From Streptomyces lienomycini (GTDB lineage Bacteria; Actinomycetota; Actinomycetes; Streptomycetales; Streptomycetaceae), in NCBI RefSeq assembly GCF_027947595.1, contig NZ_CP116257.1, positions 992,001 to 1,056,000 of the forward strand: 64,000 nucleotides of DNA, read 5' to 3'. The notes under the pieces were generated by a model that had not been told where the DNA came from, did no database searches, and saw nothing but the letters and a program-made list of their open reading frames with translations. How positions within the stretch are numbered: the stretch's first letter is position 1; each line of letters begins with the position of its first letter. Position numbers and translations under genes: made by a program. Shown in pieces: positions 54,170 through 62,434 of the stretch.

Positions 54170-54592
54170 TCAGCGGGAGGCGAGTTCGCGCGGTTCCAGG
54201 GCCGCCGAGTGCGCGTCCATCCGCTCGGCCGTCAGGATCGCGACGGCCGTGTCGGCACGGGAGGCGGCCACCACCAGGGCCCGCGACGCCAGGGTGTGCG
54301 CCCGCCGGTGCAGGCCCGCCGGACGGGCGTCGGCGCGGGCGGCGGTCACCGGCACACGGGCGGGCGCCTGTCCCGCACGCAACCGGGCCACCTGCCCGGC
54401 GAGCCGGTCGGCGGCAATGTCCAGGTCGTCGGCGGGGGCGAGGGCCCGCAACTCGTCGGTGACGGCGAGCAGCGCCGCGAGGTGTCCCGCGAGCTGGATG
54501 TCCAGCTCCTCCTCCCGGGACCGGTGAGGGAAGTCCGAGGAGGTGCGGTTCGTCGTGCTGTGGACCGACGTGCCGCGGATCGGTTCGTACAT
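54170..54592 (-). CDS. Hypothetical helical protein
   Basis: 140 residues, unrecognised. Almost entirely helical with regularly spaced Ala/Leu (LDIQLAGHLAALLAVTDELR, DIAADRLAGQVARLRAG, SRALVVAASRADTAVAILTA), suggesting a coiled-coil or bundle. No signal peptide. Start ATG 54592. An inverted repeat TTAGA-N5-TCTAA lies about 40 bp upstream and may control it. Confidence 0.65.
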   Translation of the reverse strand: MYEPIRGTSVHSTTNRTSSDFPHRSREEELDIQLAGHLAALLAVTDELRALAPADDLDIAADRLAGQVARLRAGQAPARVPVTAARADARPAGLHRRAHTLASRALVVAASRADTAVAILTAERMDAHSAALEPRELASR

Positions 54593-54630
54593 GGGTCGGC
54601 CTCCAGAGTCTCTCAGGAAGCCATCCTAGC

Positions 54631-54645
54631 TTAGATTCCGTCTAA
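54631..54645. promoter_or_regulatory. Inverted repeat upstream of the helical hypothetical gene
   Basis: TTAGATTCCGTCTAA: 5-bp arms, 5-bp spacer, in an AT-rich patch between two minus-strand genes. It could be an operator or -10 region for the gene starting at 54592. Confidence 0.35.
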
Positions 54646-54692
54646 AGTTGAGCCGTTCACAAAGAAGGGTGCCGCGTACACGGACGGTGAGG

Positions 54693-55904
54693 TCAGGGCT
54701 GGCCGTAGCCGTCCAGGAAGTTCCCGATCCGGCTCACCGCCTCGCGCAGGTCGTCGGCCGTGGGCAGGGTCACCACCCGGAAGTGGTCCGGCTCGGGCCA
54801 GTTGAAGCCGGTGCCCTGGACGACCATGATCTTCTCCTGGCGCAGCAGGTCCAGGACCATCCGCCGGTCGTCCTTGATCTTGAAGACCTTGGGGTCGAGC
54901 CGCGGGAAGAGGTACAGCGCGCCCTTCGGCTTCACGCAGGTCACGCCCGGGATGCTGGTCAGTGCCTCGTGGGCGGCGTCCCGCTGCTCGCGCAGCCGCC
55001 CGCCCGGCAGCACCAGCTCGTTGATGGTCTGCCGCCCGCCGAGCGCCGCGACCACACCGTGCTGGCCCGGCATGTTGGCGCACAGCCGCATGTTCGCCAG
55101 CACCGTCAGGCCCTCGATGTAGGACTCGGCGTGCGCGCGCGGCCCGGAGACCGACATCCAGCCGACCCGGTAGCCGGCCACCCGGTACGCCTTCGACATG
55201 CCGTTGAAGGTGAGGGTGAGCAGATCCGGGGCGATCGCGGCGGTCGCGGTGTGCGTGGCGTCGTCGTAGAGGATCTTGTCGTAGATCTCGTCGGAGCAGA
55301 CCAGCAGGTTGTGCCGGCGGGCGATGTCCGTCAGCCCGCGCAGCATCGCGTCGTCGTAGACCGCGCCCGTCGGGTTGTTCGGGTTGATGATCACCAGTGC
55401 CTTGGTGCGGTCGGTGATCTTCCGCTCGACGTCCGCGAGGTCGGGCATCCAGTCGGACTGCTCGTCGCACCGGTAGTGCACCGCCGTGCCGCCGGACAGT
55501 GAGACGGCGGCCGTCCACAGGGGGTAGTCCGGGGCCGGGACGAGGACCTCGTCGCCGTCGTCCAGCAGGCCCTGCATCGCCATGACGATCAGCTCGGAGA
55601 CGCCGTTGCCGACGAAGACGTGCTCGACGTCCGTCTCGATGCCCAGGGTCTGGTTGTGCATGACGACCGCCCGGCGTGCCGCCAGCAGGCCCTTCGCGTC
55701 GCCGTAGCCGTGTGCCGTGGAGACGTTGCGGAGGATGTCCTCCAGGATCTCCGGCGGGCACTCGAAGCCGAAGGCGGCGGGGTTGCCGGTGTTCAGCTTC
55801 AGGATGCGGTGCCCGGCCGCTTCCAGCCGCATCGCCTCCTCGAGCACCGGGCCCCGGATCTCGTAACAGACGTTGGCGAGCTTGGTCGACTGGATCACCT
55901 GCAT
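54693..55904 (-). CDS. alaA: PLP-dependent aminotransferase, AlaA-like
   Basis: 403 residues, class I/II fold-I aminotransferase. PLP lysine in TFNGMSKAYRVAGYRVGW; Tyr/Asp contacts in PAPDYPLW and VCSDEIYDKILYDD; the PNNPTGAVY motif binds substrate carboxylate; the C-terminal Arg is in DHFRVVTLP. The N-terminal KLANVCYEIRGPVLEEAMRL and length match AlaA (glutamate-pyruvate aminotransferase), which makes alanine from pyruvate. Symbol by similarity only. Stands alone. Confidence 0.88.
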   Translation of the reverse strand: MQVIQSTKLANVCYEIRGPVLEEAMRLEAAGHRILKLNTGNPAAFGFECPPEILEDILRNVSTAHGYGDAKGLLAARRAVVMHNQTLGIETDVEHVFVGNGVSELIVMAMQGLLDDGDEVLVPAPDYPLWTAAVSLSGGTAVHYRCDEQSDWMPDLADVERKITDRTKALVIINPNNPTGAVYDDAMLRGLTDIARRHNLLVCSDEIYDKILYDDATHTATAAIAPDLLTLTFNGMSKAYRVAGYRVGWMSVSGPRAHAESYIEGLTVLANMRLCANMPGQHGVVAALGGRQTINELVLPGGRLREQRDAAHEALTSIPGVTCVKPKGALYLFPRLDPKVFKIKDDRRMVLDLLRQEKIMVVQGTGFNWPEPDHFRVVTLPTADDLREAVSRIGNFLDGYGQP

Positions 55905-56137
55905 GTCCGTGAGCTTACGACCCGGTTACGACCCATGGGTCGTGTTCTCCACCACGTGAGACGCGTGCCTCCGGGGGTCCCCGCGGTCTCCGTCCGGGCC
56001 CGGTGGGCGGGATCGCGCCAACTGGCGGCCGGTTACCGGCCCTTGTCCGCACCCCTCTCCGTCATGAGAATGCCCATGACAAAACGGCGCCGTCCGGACG
56101 ACCTCCGGCCGGTGCCCTCCATAGAGGGGACCCCCAC

Positions 56138-56968
56138 ATGAACAAGCCTCTCCTTGCCGCGCTCGCGACCCTGGCCGTCACCGGGGTCGGCGTGGCACCG
56201 GCGGCCGCGTCACCCGCGGCTCCCGCCGCCGCCCGTGCCGTGTCCTTCGCCGGCACCGTCGCGCTCAGCAACTGCTCCGGCTCGGTCGTCCGCCTGCCCG
56301 CCTCCGAGGACGACGACCCGGCGCTGGTCATGTCCAACGGCCACTGTCTGGAGACGGGCTTCCCGGCGGCCGGCGAGGTCGTCGTGAACCAGCCCTCCAG
56401 CCGCACCTTCGGGCTGCTCAACGCTTCAGGCACCCGCGTCGCCACCCTGCGGGCCTCCAGGATCGCCTACGCGACGATGACCGACACGGACGTCTCGCTC
56501 TACCAGCTCACCAGCACGTACGCCCAGATCCGCGGCTCCTGGGGGATCAACGCGCTCACCCTCGACGACACCCGCCCCGCGGCCGGCACCGCGATCACCG
56601 TCGTCTCCGGCTACTGGAAGCGCACCTACGCCTGCAACGTCGACGGGTTCGCCTACCGCCTGAAGGAGGGGGAGTGGACCTGGAAGGACTCGGTCCGCTA
56701 CACCTCCGCCTGCCGGACCATCGGCGGCACCTCCGGGTCGCCCGTCGTCGACAACGCCACCGGCGAGGTCGTCGCCGTCAACAACACGGGCAACGAGGAC
56801 GGCGGACGCTGCACGGACAACAACCCCTGCGAGGTCTCCGAGAACGGCACCGTGACGGTCCGCGAGGGCATCAACTACGCCCAGCAGACCTACGGCATCC
56901 CCGGCTGCTTCGGCCCCGACAACAAGCTCGACCTCTCGCGCGGCGGCTGCGCCCTGCCCAAGCCGTAG
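56138..56968 (+). CDS. Secreted chymotrypsin-like serine protease
   Basis: 276 residues with a signal peptide (MNKPLLAALATLAVTGVGVA, cleavage after AAA/ASPA near 25-30). A trypsin-fold domain follows with His69 (SNGHCL), Asp in MTDTDVSLYQL and Ser201 in GGTSGSPVVDN. Several Cys (SNCSGS, YACNV, SACRT, RCTDNNPC, GCF/GCA) suggest disulphides, as expected outside the cell. Probably an exported endopeptidase used in nutrient scavenging or processing. No obvious long pro-region. An ATG with a weak ribosome binding site (AGAGGGGA) starts it. Confidence 0.9.
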   Translation: MNKPLLAALATLAVTGVGVAPAAASPAAPAAARAVSFAGTVALSNCSGSVVRLPASEDDDPALVMSNGHCLETGFPAAGEVVVNQPSSRTFGLLNASGTRVATLRASRIAYATMTDTDVSLYQLTSTYAQIRGSWGINALTLDDTRPAAGTAITVVSGYWKRTYACNVDGFAYRLKEGEWTWKDSVRYTSACRTIGGTSGSPVVDNATGEVVAVNNTGNEDGGRCTDNNPCEVSENGTVTVREGINYAQQTYGIPGCFGPDNKLDLSRGGCALPKP

Positions 56969-57035
56969 CGCCGGAGCGGCGGGCCGGCCCGGCGGGCGGT
57001 GCCGGACCGGCCACGGGCCCGGCCCGGCCCCGGGC

Positions 57036-58646
57036 TCAGCGCGGGACCCGGCGCACCGAGCGCCCCGCCAGCACGTCCGTGCGCCGCCCGTCCTCCATCA
57101 CGAACCGCCCGTCGACCAGCACGTACGGGACGCCCGTCGGCAGGACGCGCGGGTCCTCGAAGGTGCTGCCCGCCGCGACCGTCGCCGGGTCGAAGAGGAC
57201 CAGGTCGGCCCGGTACCCCTCGCGGACCAGGCCCCGGTCGGGCAGCCGCAGCCGGGCCGCCGGGCGCGAGGTGAGGTGGGCGACGCACTCCTCCAGCGGG
57301 AGCACGCCCAGCTCGCGCACGTAGTGCCCGAGGTAGTGCGGGAAGGTGCCGTAGGCGCGCGGGTGGGGCTTGGCTCCCTGGAGGATGCCGTCCGAGCCGC
57401 CGGTGTGGACGCGGTGCCGCATGATCGCGCGCACGTTCTCCTCGTGGCCGACGTGCTGGAGGATGGTCGGCGCCAGCCGGTCGGCCAGCAGGAGGCGGCG
57501 GGCGGTCGTCCACGGGCTCTCGCCGCGCAGCCGCGCCGACTCCAGGACCGTACGGCCGACGTACTCGGCGAGCGCCGGGTCGCCGGTGCCGGAGATCTCG
57601 ATCGTGTCCCACTCCATGGGCACGCCGTGGCAGCCGTCGGAGCCGATCTCCTCGACGTGGTGGCGGATGCGTTCGGCGGTGTCGTCGTCCGCGAGCCGCT
57701 TCATGATCTGCTCCGGGCCGCCCTCGCTCGCCCAGCTCGGCAGCATCGCCACGAGGGTGGTGCAGCCGGGGGTGTACGGGTAGGTGTCGAGCGTGATGTC
57801 GGCGCCGCCGGCCAGCGCCTCGTCGAGCAGCGTCAGCAGCTCGGGCGCCTTGCCCTTGTTCACGCCGAAGTTCATGGTGGCGTGGGCCAGGTGCAGCGGG
57901 CAGTCCGCCTCCCGGGTCAGCTCCACCATCTCCTCGTACGCCTTCAGGGCCCCGGCCCCGTACGAGCGGTGGTGCGGGCAGTAGTAGCCGCCGTACTCGG
58001 CGACCACCCGGCACAGTTCGGTCAGCTCGGCGTCCTTCGCGTACATGCCGGGCGTGTACGTCAGCCCCGACGACATGCCGACCGCGCCCTGCTCCATGCC
58101 CTCGGCGACCAGCCGCCGCATGTGCTCCAGCTCGGTGGGCGTCGCCTCCCGGTCGTCCCAGCCGACGGCGAGGGCGCGCACCGTGCCCTGCGGGATCAGG
58201 TACGCGGCGTTCACGGCGATGCCGCGGTCGAGCCGGTCCAGGTACTCGCCGACCGACCGCCAGTCGAAGTCCACGTCGTCCCCGGGGCCGTTCCACCCCG
58301 CGATCGCGCGGCGCACCTCGCCGAGGGTGCGGTCGTCGACCGGCGCGTACGACAGCCCGTCCTGGCCGATGACCTCCAGGGTGACGCCCTGGGCGGCCTT
58401 GGCGCTGTGGTCGGGGTCCCGCAGCAGCGCCAGGTCGCTGTGGGCGTGCATGTCGATGAAGCCGGGGGAGAGGACCAGGCCCTCGGCGTCCAGCTCGCGA
58501 CGCGCCTTCGGGCGCTGGCAGCCGGCGGCGGCCGCCTCCTTGACGATCGACACGATCCGGCCGCCGTCGACCACCACGTCGGCGCGGTAGGAGTCGGTGC
58601 CGGAACCGTCCACGACGTCGGCGTCCCGGATGACCAGCTCTTCCAT
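57036..58646 (-). CDS. D-aminoacylase-family amidohydrolase (candidate N-acetyl-D-glucosaminate deacetylase)
   Basis: 536 residues, amidohydrolase superfamily. Metal-binding HAHSD (HxH) near residue 67, YYCPHHRSYG, HLAHATMNFG, HVGHEENVRAI and TGGSDGIL (catalytic Asp) are all present, as in N-acyl-D-amino-acid deacylases. It removes the N-acyl group from an N-acyl-D-amino acid. N-acetyl-D-glucosaminate has a D-configured alpha-carbon and so is a chemically valid substrate. The downstream-acting PLP lyase gene lies immediately upstream on the same strand, and the KDG kinase is divergent. The start ATG 58646 has GGGAGCGGGAC upstream. Confidence 0.88.
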   Translation of the reverse strand: MEELVIRDADVVDGSGTDSYRADVVVDGGRIVSIVKEAAAAGCQRPKARRELDAEGLVLSPGFIDMHAHSDLALLRDPDHSAKAAQGVTLEVIGQDGLSYAPVDDRTLGEVRRAIAGWNGPGDDVDFDWRSVGEYLDRLDRGIAVNAAYLIPQGTVRALAVGWDDREATPTELEHMRRLVAEGMEQGAVGMSSGLTYTPGMYAKDAELTELCRVVAEYGGYYCPHHRSYGAGALKAYEEMVELTREADCPLHLAHATMNFGVNKGKAPELLTLLDEALAGGADITLDTYPYTPGCTTLVAMLPSWASEGGPEQIMKRLADDDTAERIRHHVEEIGSDGCHGVPMEWDTIEISGTGDPALAEYVGRTVLESARLRGESPWTTARRLLLADRLAPTILQHVGHEENVRAIMRHRVHTGGSDGILQGAKPHPRAYGTFPHYLGHYVRELGVLPLEECVAHLTSRPAARLRLPDRGLVREGYRADLVLFDPATVAAGSTFEDPRVLPTGVPYVLVDGRFVMEDGRRTDVLAGRSVRRVPR

Positions 58647-58671
58647 GTCCCGCTCCCTTTTCTCGGCTGTC

Positions 58672-59961
58672 TCAGAAGAACGTGCGGATGTAGTCGACGA
58701 CCGTCCCGTCCGCCTCGGCGACCGGGATGAGCTGCCACTTGTCGAAGGACGTGCACGGGTGGGAAAGCCCCAGGCCCACCCAGTCCCCGACCTCCAGCTC
58801 CGCCTCCGGGGCGGTGCGCAGCCAGGCGTGCTGGTCGGACAGGCCGCTCACGGCGATGCCGGTCGCCGGGCGCTCGGGGCCGCCGCCCGCCGGGCGGACC
58901 GCTTGGGCGAAGGGCAGGTCGAGGTCGTACGCCGCGTCGCGCTTGCCCGCGTTGGCGAAGGCCTGCTCGGGGGAGGGGCGGGAGACCACCTGGGTCCACA
59001 GCCGGAACGCGGGCTCCAGGGCGCCCTCGGCGGGGACGCGGTTGAAGGGGGTCACCTCCCGGTAGTGCCCGTCGTCGTGGGAGACGTAGGCACCGGAGCG
59101 CAGCAGCTTCAGCACCGGCAGGGACAGCTCCGGCACCTCGGCGAACACGTCGGCCACCGCGTCGAACCAGGCGCTGCCGCCCGCGCTCAGCACGATCTCC
59201 CCAAGGCCCTCGAACCGCCCGGCCCCGTCGAAGTCGGCCGCCAGCGCGACCAGCCGCCGCAGCCACGCGTGCACGCGCTCCGGGTCGGCGTCCGGCACCT
59301 CGCCCTCGTACCCGGCGACGCCCGCGAGCCGCAGCGTCCGGGTGCGGGCCACCGCGTCGGCGACCGCCGCGCAGTCCGCCTCGGTGCGCGCCCCGGTCCG
59401 CGCCCCCTCACCGGCGCCCAGCTCGACCACGACGTCCACCGGGCGGGCGGCTCCCGCCGCGGTCAGGGCCGCGTCCATCAGCTCGACGCCGCGCACGGAG
59501 TCGACGTAGCAGACGAAGCGGAAGTCCGGGTCGGCGTCAAGTTCGGCGGCGAGCCTGCGCAGGGCGGCGGCGTCGACCAGCTCGTTGGCGAGGAAGATCC
59601 GCCCGATGCCGAAGGCCCGCGCCACCCACACCTGGTGCGGCACGGCGAGGGTGATGCCCCAGGCGCCGTGCTCGATCTGGCGGTGGAAGAGCTGCGGGGC
59701 CATGGAGGTCTTGCCGTGCGGCGCGAAGGCGAGGCCGTGCCGGGCGGCGTACGTCTCCATGAGCCCCAGGTTGTGCTCCAGCCGCTCGGCCGACAGGGCC
59801 AGCACGGGGGTGGCGAAACCGCCGGTGAAGAGGTTGCGGCGCTGGGCGGTCAGCTCGGCGACGGTCAGCCCGGCGGCGTCCGGCGGAAGGCCCTTGAAAC
59901 GGTGGTCGACGCGCTCCTCGGCCAGCTCGGCGAGGGCTTCGGTACCGGAGTCGAGGGCCAT
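58672..59961 (-). CDS. Fold-III PLP lyase (D-serine dehydratase/D-threonine aldolase type; candidate D-glucosaminate dehydratase)
   Basis: About 429 residues. N-terminal alanine-racemase-like barrel with the PLP lysine in FAPHGKTSMAPQLF. The C-terminal beta domain ends WVGLGLSHPCTSFDKWQLIP, with the His/Cys pair that binds zinc in DSD1-type D-serine dehydratases. It should eliminate water and then ammonia from a D-configured beta-hydroxy amino acid, giving a 2-keto acid. D-glucosaminate (to 2-keto-3-deoxygluconate), D-serine and D-threonine are all possible substrates. Transcribed with the amidohydrolase gene (25-bp gap) from the divergent palindromic promoter. Confidence 0.85.
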   Translation of the reverse strand: MALDSGTEALAELAEERVDHRFKGLPPDAAGLTVAELTAQRRNLFTGGFATPVLALSAERLEHNLGLMETYAARHGLAFAPHGKTSMAPQLFHRQIEHGAWGITLAVPHQVWVARAFGIGRIFLANELVDAAALRRLAAELDADPDFRFVCYVDSVRGVELMDAALTAAGAARPVDVVVELGAGEGARTGARTEADCAAVADAVARTRTLRLAGVAGYEGEVPDADPERVHAWLRRLVALAADFDGAGRFEGLGEIVLSAGGSAWFDAVADVFAEVPELSLPVLKLLRSGAYVSHDDGHYREVTPFNRVPAEGALEPAFRLWTQVVSRPSPEQAFANAGKRDAAYDLDLPFAQAVRPAGGGPERPATGIAVSGLSDQHAWLRTAPEAELEVGDWVGLGLSHPCTSFDKWQLIPVAEADGTVVDYIRTFF

Positions 59962-59982
59962 GGAGCCTCCCTGATCTGATGC

Positions 59983-60008
59983 GTTGCAAATCCTGCAACG
60001 ATCGTTGC
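59983..60008. promoter_or_regulatory. Overlapping palindromes, probable IclR operator
   Basis: GTTGCAAATCCTGCAAC (59983-59999; arms GTTGCA/TGCAAC, 5-bp spacer) overlaps GCAACGATCGTTGC (59995-60008; perfect 14-bp palindrome). They share one TGCAAC arm, so three half-sites are evenly arrayed in the only divergent promoter of the cluster. Both arms resemble operators of IclR-family proteins, and an IclR gene is encoded in the plus-strand operon. The whole cluster is thus probably one regulon. Confidence 0.75.
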
Positions 60009-60097
60009 GTATATCGCTTACTGCTGTCTAACATCTCGGCGAACGCGGGGTCAACGGAGCAGCCGCCCGCCAGACGCGACGAGGAGCCCCCACCATC

Positions 60098-61144
60098 GTG
60101 ACCGCCACCGGACGAACCAGCACCGCCCCCGACGTCGCGGACGTCGTCGCGCTCGGCGAGTCCATGGTCACCTTCCTCCCCTCCCGCCCCGGGCGCCTCG
60201 CCGACGTCCCCTCCTTCGAGAGGGCCATCGGCGGCGCCGAGTCCAACGTGGCCTGCGTGCTCGCCGCCGCCGGACACTCCGTGCGCTGGGTCGGCCGGGT
60301 CGGCGCCGACGGCTTCGGCGACCACCTCGTCGAGGCGATCGGCGCCTACGGCGTCGACGTCTCCGCCGTACGCCGCGACCCCGCCCGCCCGACCGGCGTC
60401 TACTTCCGCACCGCGGGCGACCGGGCCACCGACGCCCACGAGGTGGCGTACTACCGGGCGGGCTCGGCCGCGTCCGCGATGTCCGTCGACACCATGGACC
60501 TCGACGCGATCCGCTCCGGCCGCGTCCTGCACCTCTCCGGCATCACGCCCGCGCTCTCCGCCGACTGCCTCGGCCTGATGCGCGAACTGACCGCCCGCCG
60601 CCCCGGCCGCCCCCTCGTCTCCTTCGACGTCAACCACCGCCCCGGCCTGTGGCGCGACGCCGGTCACGGCCACGGCTCCGAGGTGCTCCTCGAACTGGCC
60701 CGCGGCGCCGACCTCGTCTTCGTCGGCGAGGACGAGGCCTGGGGACTGGGCGGCCCCGACGCCGTACGCGCCGCCCTGCCCGAGCCCGACCTGCTCGTCG
60801 TGAAGCAGGGCGCCGGCGGCGCCACCGCCTTCCACGGCTCCGACGTCACCACCGTCCCCGCGCTCACCGTCGACGTCGTCGCCGCCGTCGGCGCGGGCGA
60901 CGCCTTCGCCGCCGGGTTCCTCTCCGCCACCCTGCGCGAGCTGCCCGTCCGCGACCGCCTGCGCCACGGCCACCTCATGGCCGCCGCCGCCCTCACCGTC
61001 CCCGGCGACCTCGCCACGCCCCCGGCCCGCGACCACGCCGACCGCCTCGCCGCCCTCGACGACACCGCGTGGGGGAGACTGCGACTCGGCCCCGGCTGGA
61101 CACAGGACGTCCGAGGGGCCGACGAGGAGGTACGCACACCATGA
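60098..61144 (+). CDS. kdgK: PfkB-family sugar-acid kinase (2-dehydro-3-deoxygluconokinase type)
   Basis: 348 residues, ribokinase fold. N-terminal GESMVTFLPSRPGRL and GGAESNVACVLAAAGHSVRW; substrate segments YYRAGSAASAMS and LHLSGITPALS are characteristic of KDG kinases; DVNHRPGLW; and the catalytic AVGAGDAFAAGF. It should phosphorylate 2-keto-3-deoxygluconate to KDPG for aldol cleavage to pyruvate and glyceraldehyde-3-phosphate. A KDG kinase makes little sense in a pure D-amino-acid cluster and is the main argument for a glucosaminate pathway. GTG start; the stop overlaps iclR (ATGA). Confidence 0.88.
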   Translation: MTATGRTSTAPDVADVVALGESMVTFLPSRPGRLADVPSFERAIGGAESNVACVLAAAGHSVRWVGRVGADGFGDHLVEAIGAYGVDVSAVRRDPARPTGVYFRTAGDRATDAHEVAYYRAGSAASAMSVDTMDLDAIRSGRVLHLSGITPALSADCLGLMRELTARRPGRPLVSFDVNHRPGLWRDAGHGHGSEVLLELARGADLVFVGEDEAWGLGGPDAVRAALPEPDLLVVKQGAGGATAFHGSDVTTVPALTVDVVAAVGAGDAFAAGFLSATLRELPVRDRLRHGHLMAAAALTVPGDLATPPARDHADRLAALDDTAWGRLRLGPGWTQDVRGADEEVRTP

Positions 61145-61905
61145 GCCAGACCGTCGACCGCGCGCTCAGCATCCTGCCGCTGCTCGCCGAGGGCCCCGCC
61201 GACCTGGGCCGGGTCGCCGACCGCCTCGGCGTCCACAAGTCCACGGCCCTGCGTCTGCTGCGCACGCTCCACGACCACGGCTTCGTCTACCGGCAGGCCG
61301 ACCAGCGCTACCGCCTCGGCGCCCGGCTGATCTCCCTCGCCCAGGAGGCGATGGAGAACCTCGACGTCCGCGAGATCGCCCACCCCCACCTCGTACGCCT
61401 CAACGAGCAGGTCGGACACACCGTCCACCTCGCCGTCCACGAGGAGGACGAGGTCCTCTACATCGACAAGGTCGAGAGCCGCTACCCCGTCCGCATGTAC
61501 TCCCGGATCGGCAAGCCCGTCGCCATCACCGTCGCGGCCGTCGCCAAGCTGCTGCTGGCCGACCTCCCCGAGAACGAGCGCCGGACCGTGGCCGAGCAGC
61601 TCGACTACCCCATGTACACGGCCCGTTCGACACCGAACGCCGACGGGTTCCTCAAGGAACTCGTCAAGGTGCGCGAACAGGGCTGGGCCACCGACCTCGG
61701 TGGCCACGAGGAGTCCATCAACTGCGTCGCCGCACCCATCAGGGGCGCGGACGGCCGGGTGGTCGCCGCCATGTCGGTCTCCGCACCGAACGTCGTCGTC
61801 ACCGCCGACGAACTCCTCACCCTGCTCCCGCTGGTGCGCCGTACGGCGGACGCCATCAGCGGCGAGTACTCCGGCAGGACCCCAGCCAAGGAAGTCACCG
61901 CATGA
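61141..61905 (+). CDS. IclR-family transcriptional regulator
   Basis: 254 residues. N-terminal winged helix (RALSILPLLAEGPADLGRVA, HKSTALRLLRTLHDHGFV) and C-terminal GAF-like effector domain (HLAVHEEDEVLYIDKVESRY, ...YSRIGKPVAITVAAVAKLLL, SINCVAAPIRGADGRVVAAM). In this family the C-terminal domain senses a pathway metabolite such as KDG or glucosaminate. Overlaps kdgK and ridA by ATGA. Likely controls both arms of the cluster via the 59983-60008 palindromes. Confidence 0.93.
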   Translation: MSQTVDRALSILPLLAEGPADLGRVADRLGVHKSTALRLLRTLHDHGFVYRQADQRYRLGARLISLAQEAMENLDVREIAHPHLVRLNEQVGHTVHLAVHEEDEVLYIDKVESRYPVRMYSRIGKPVAITVAAVAKLLLADLPENERRTVAEQLDYPMYTARSTPNADGFLKELVKVREQGWATDLGGHEESINCVAAPIRGADGRVVAAMSVSAPNVVVTADELLTLLPLVRRTADAISGEYSGRTPAKEVTA

Positions 61906-62312
61906 CCGACAAGATCGCCCTCGTCCCCGCGACCCACACCGTCCCCCCGGCGAAGTTCAGCCACGGCGTGAAGAAGGGCAACATCCTCCAGGTCGCCGGC
62001 CAGGTCGGCTTCCTGCCCCACGAGGAGGGCAAGGCCCCGACCCCGGCCGGCCCGACCCTGCGCGAGCAGACCCTCCAGACCCTCGCCAACGTCAAGGCGA
62101 TCCTGGAGGAGGGCGGCGCCTCCTGGGACGACGTGATGATGCTCCGCGTCTACCTCACGGACGTCGACCACTTCGCCGAGATGAACCAGATCTACAACGC
62201 CTACTTCGAGGAGCAGGGCCTCACCCAGCCGCCCGCCGCCCGCACGACCGTGTACGTCGGTCTGCCCGCCGGCCTCCTCATCGAGATCGACGCGCTCGCC
62301 GTCCTCGGCTGA
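61902..62312 (+). CDS. ridA: RidA-family enamine/imine deaminase
   Basis: 136 residues, YjgF/YER057c/UK114 fold: VPPAKFSHGVKKGNILQVAG, QVGFLPHEEG, LREQTLQTLANVKAILEEGG, TVYVGLPAGLLIEIDALAVL. Such proteins hydrolyse the reactive enamine/imine made when PLP lyases dehydrate amino acids, releasing ammonia and the keto acid. Placed beside a fold-III PLP dehydratase, it probably completes that enzyme's reaction. The usual RidA arginine is not obvious in my reading, so it may be a paralogous Rid subfamily. Overlaps iclR (ATGA). Confidence 0.88.
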   Translation: MTDKIALVPATHTVPPAKFSHGVKKGNILQVAGQVGFLPHEEGKAPTPAGPTLREQTLQTLANVKAILEEGGASWDDVMMLRVYLTDVDHFAEMNQIYNAYFEEQGLTQPPAARTTVYVGLPAGLLIEIDALAVLG

Positions 62313-62349
62313 CCGTCCCTCCGCCCCGCCTGTCTGACTGTCTGTGATC

Positions 62350-62384
62350 GGCACGGCGTCCCCGCACCCACGGGGCGCCGTGCC
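62350..62384 (+). terminator. Hairpin between ridA and the GntP gene
   Basis: GGCACGGCG-T-CCCCG pairs with CGGGGCGCCGTGCC (one bulged T) around a 6-nt loop. No long T-run; may reduce rather than end read-through into the permease gene, setting its level below the enzymes. Confidence 0.6.
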
Positions 62385-62434
62385 GTGCTCCTCCCTGCCC
62401 GAAAGCTCCATGTACTTATCCAGAGGACCCCCGT

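Noticed and set aside
57036..59961. Simple D-serine/N-acyl-D-amino-acid catabolism as the full explanation of the cluster
   Set aside because: Not excluded, but it leaves the KDG-type kinase unexplained, so it is kept only as the alternative.
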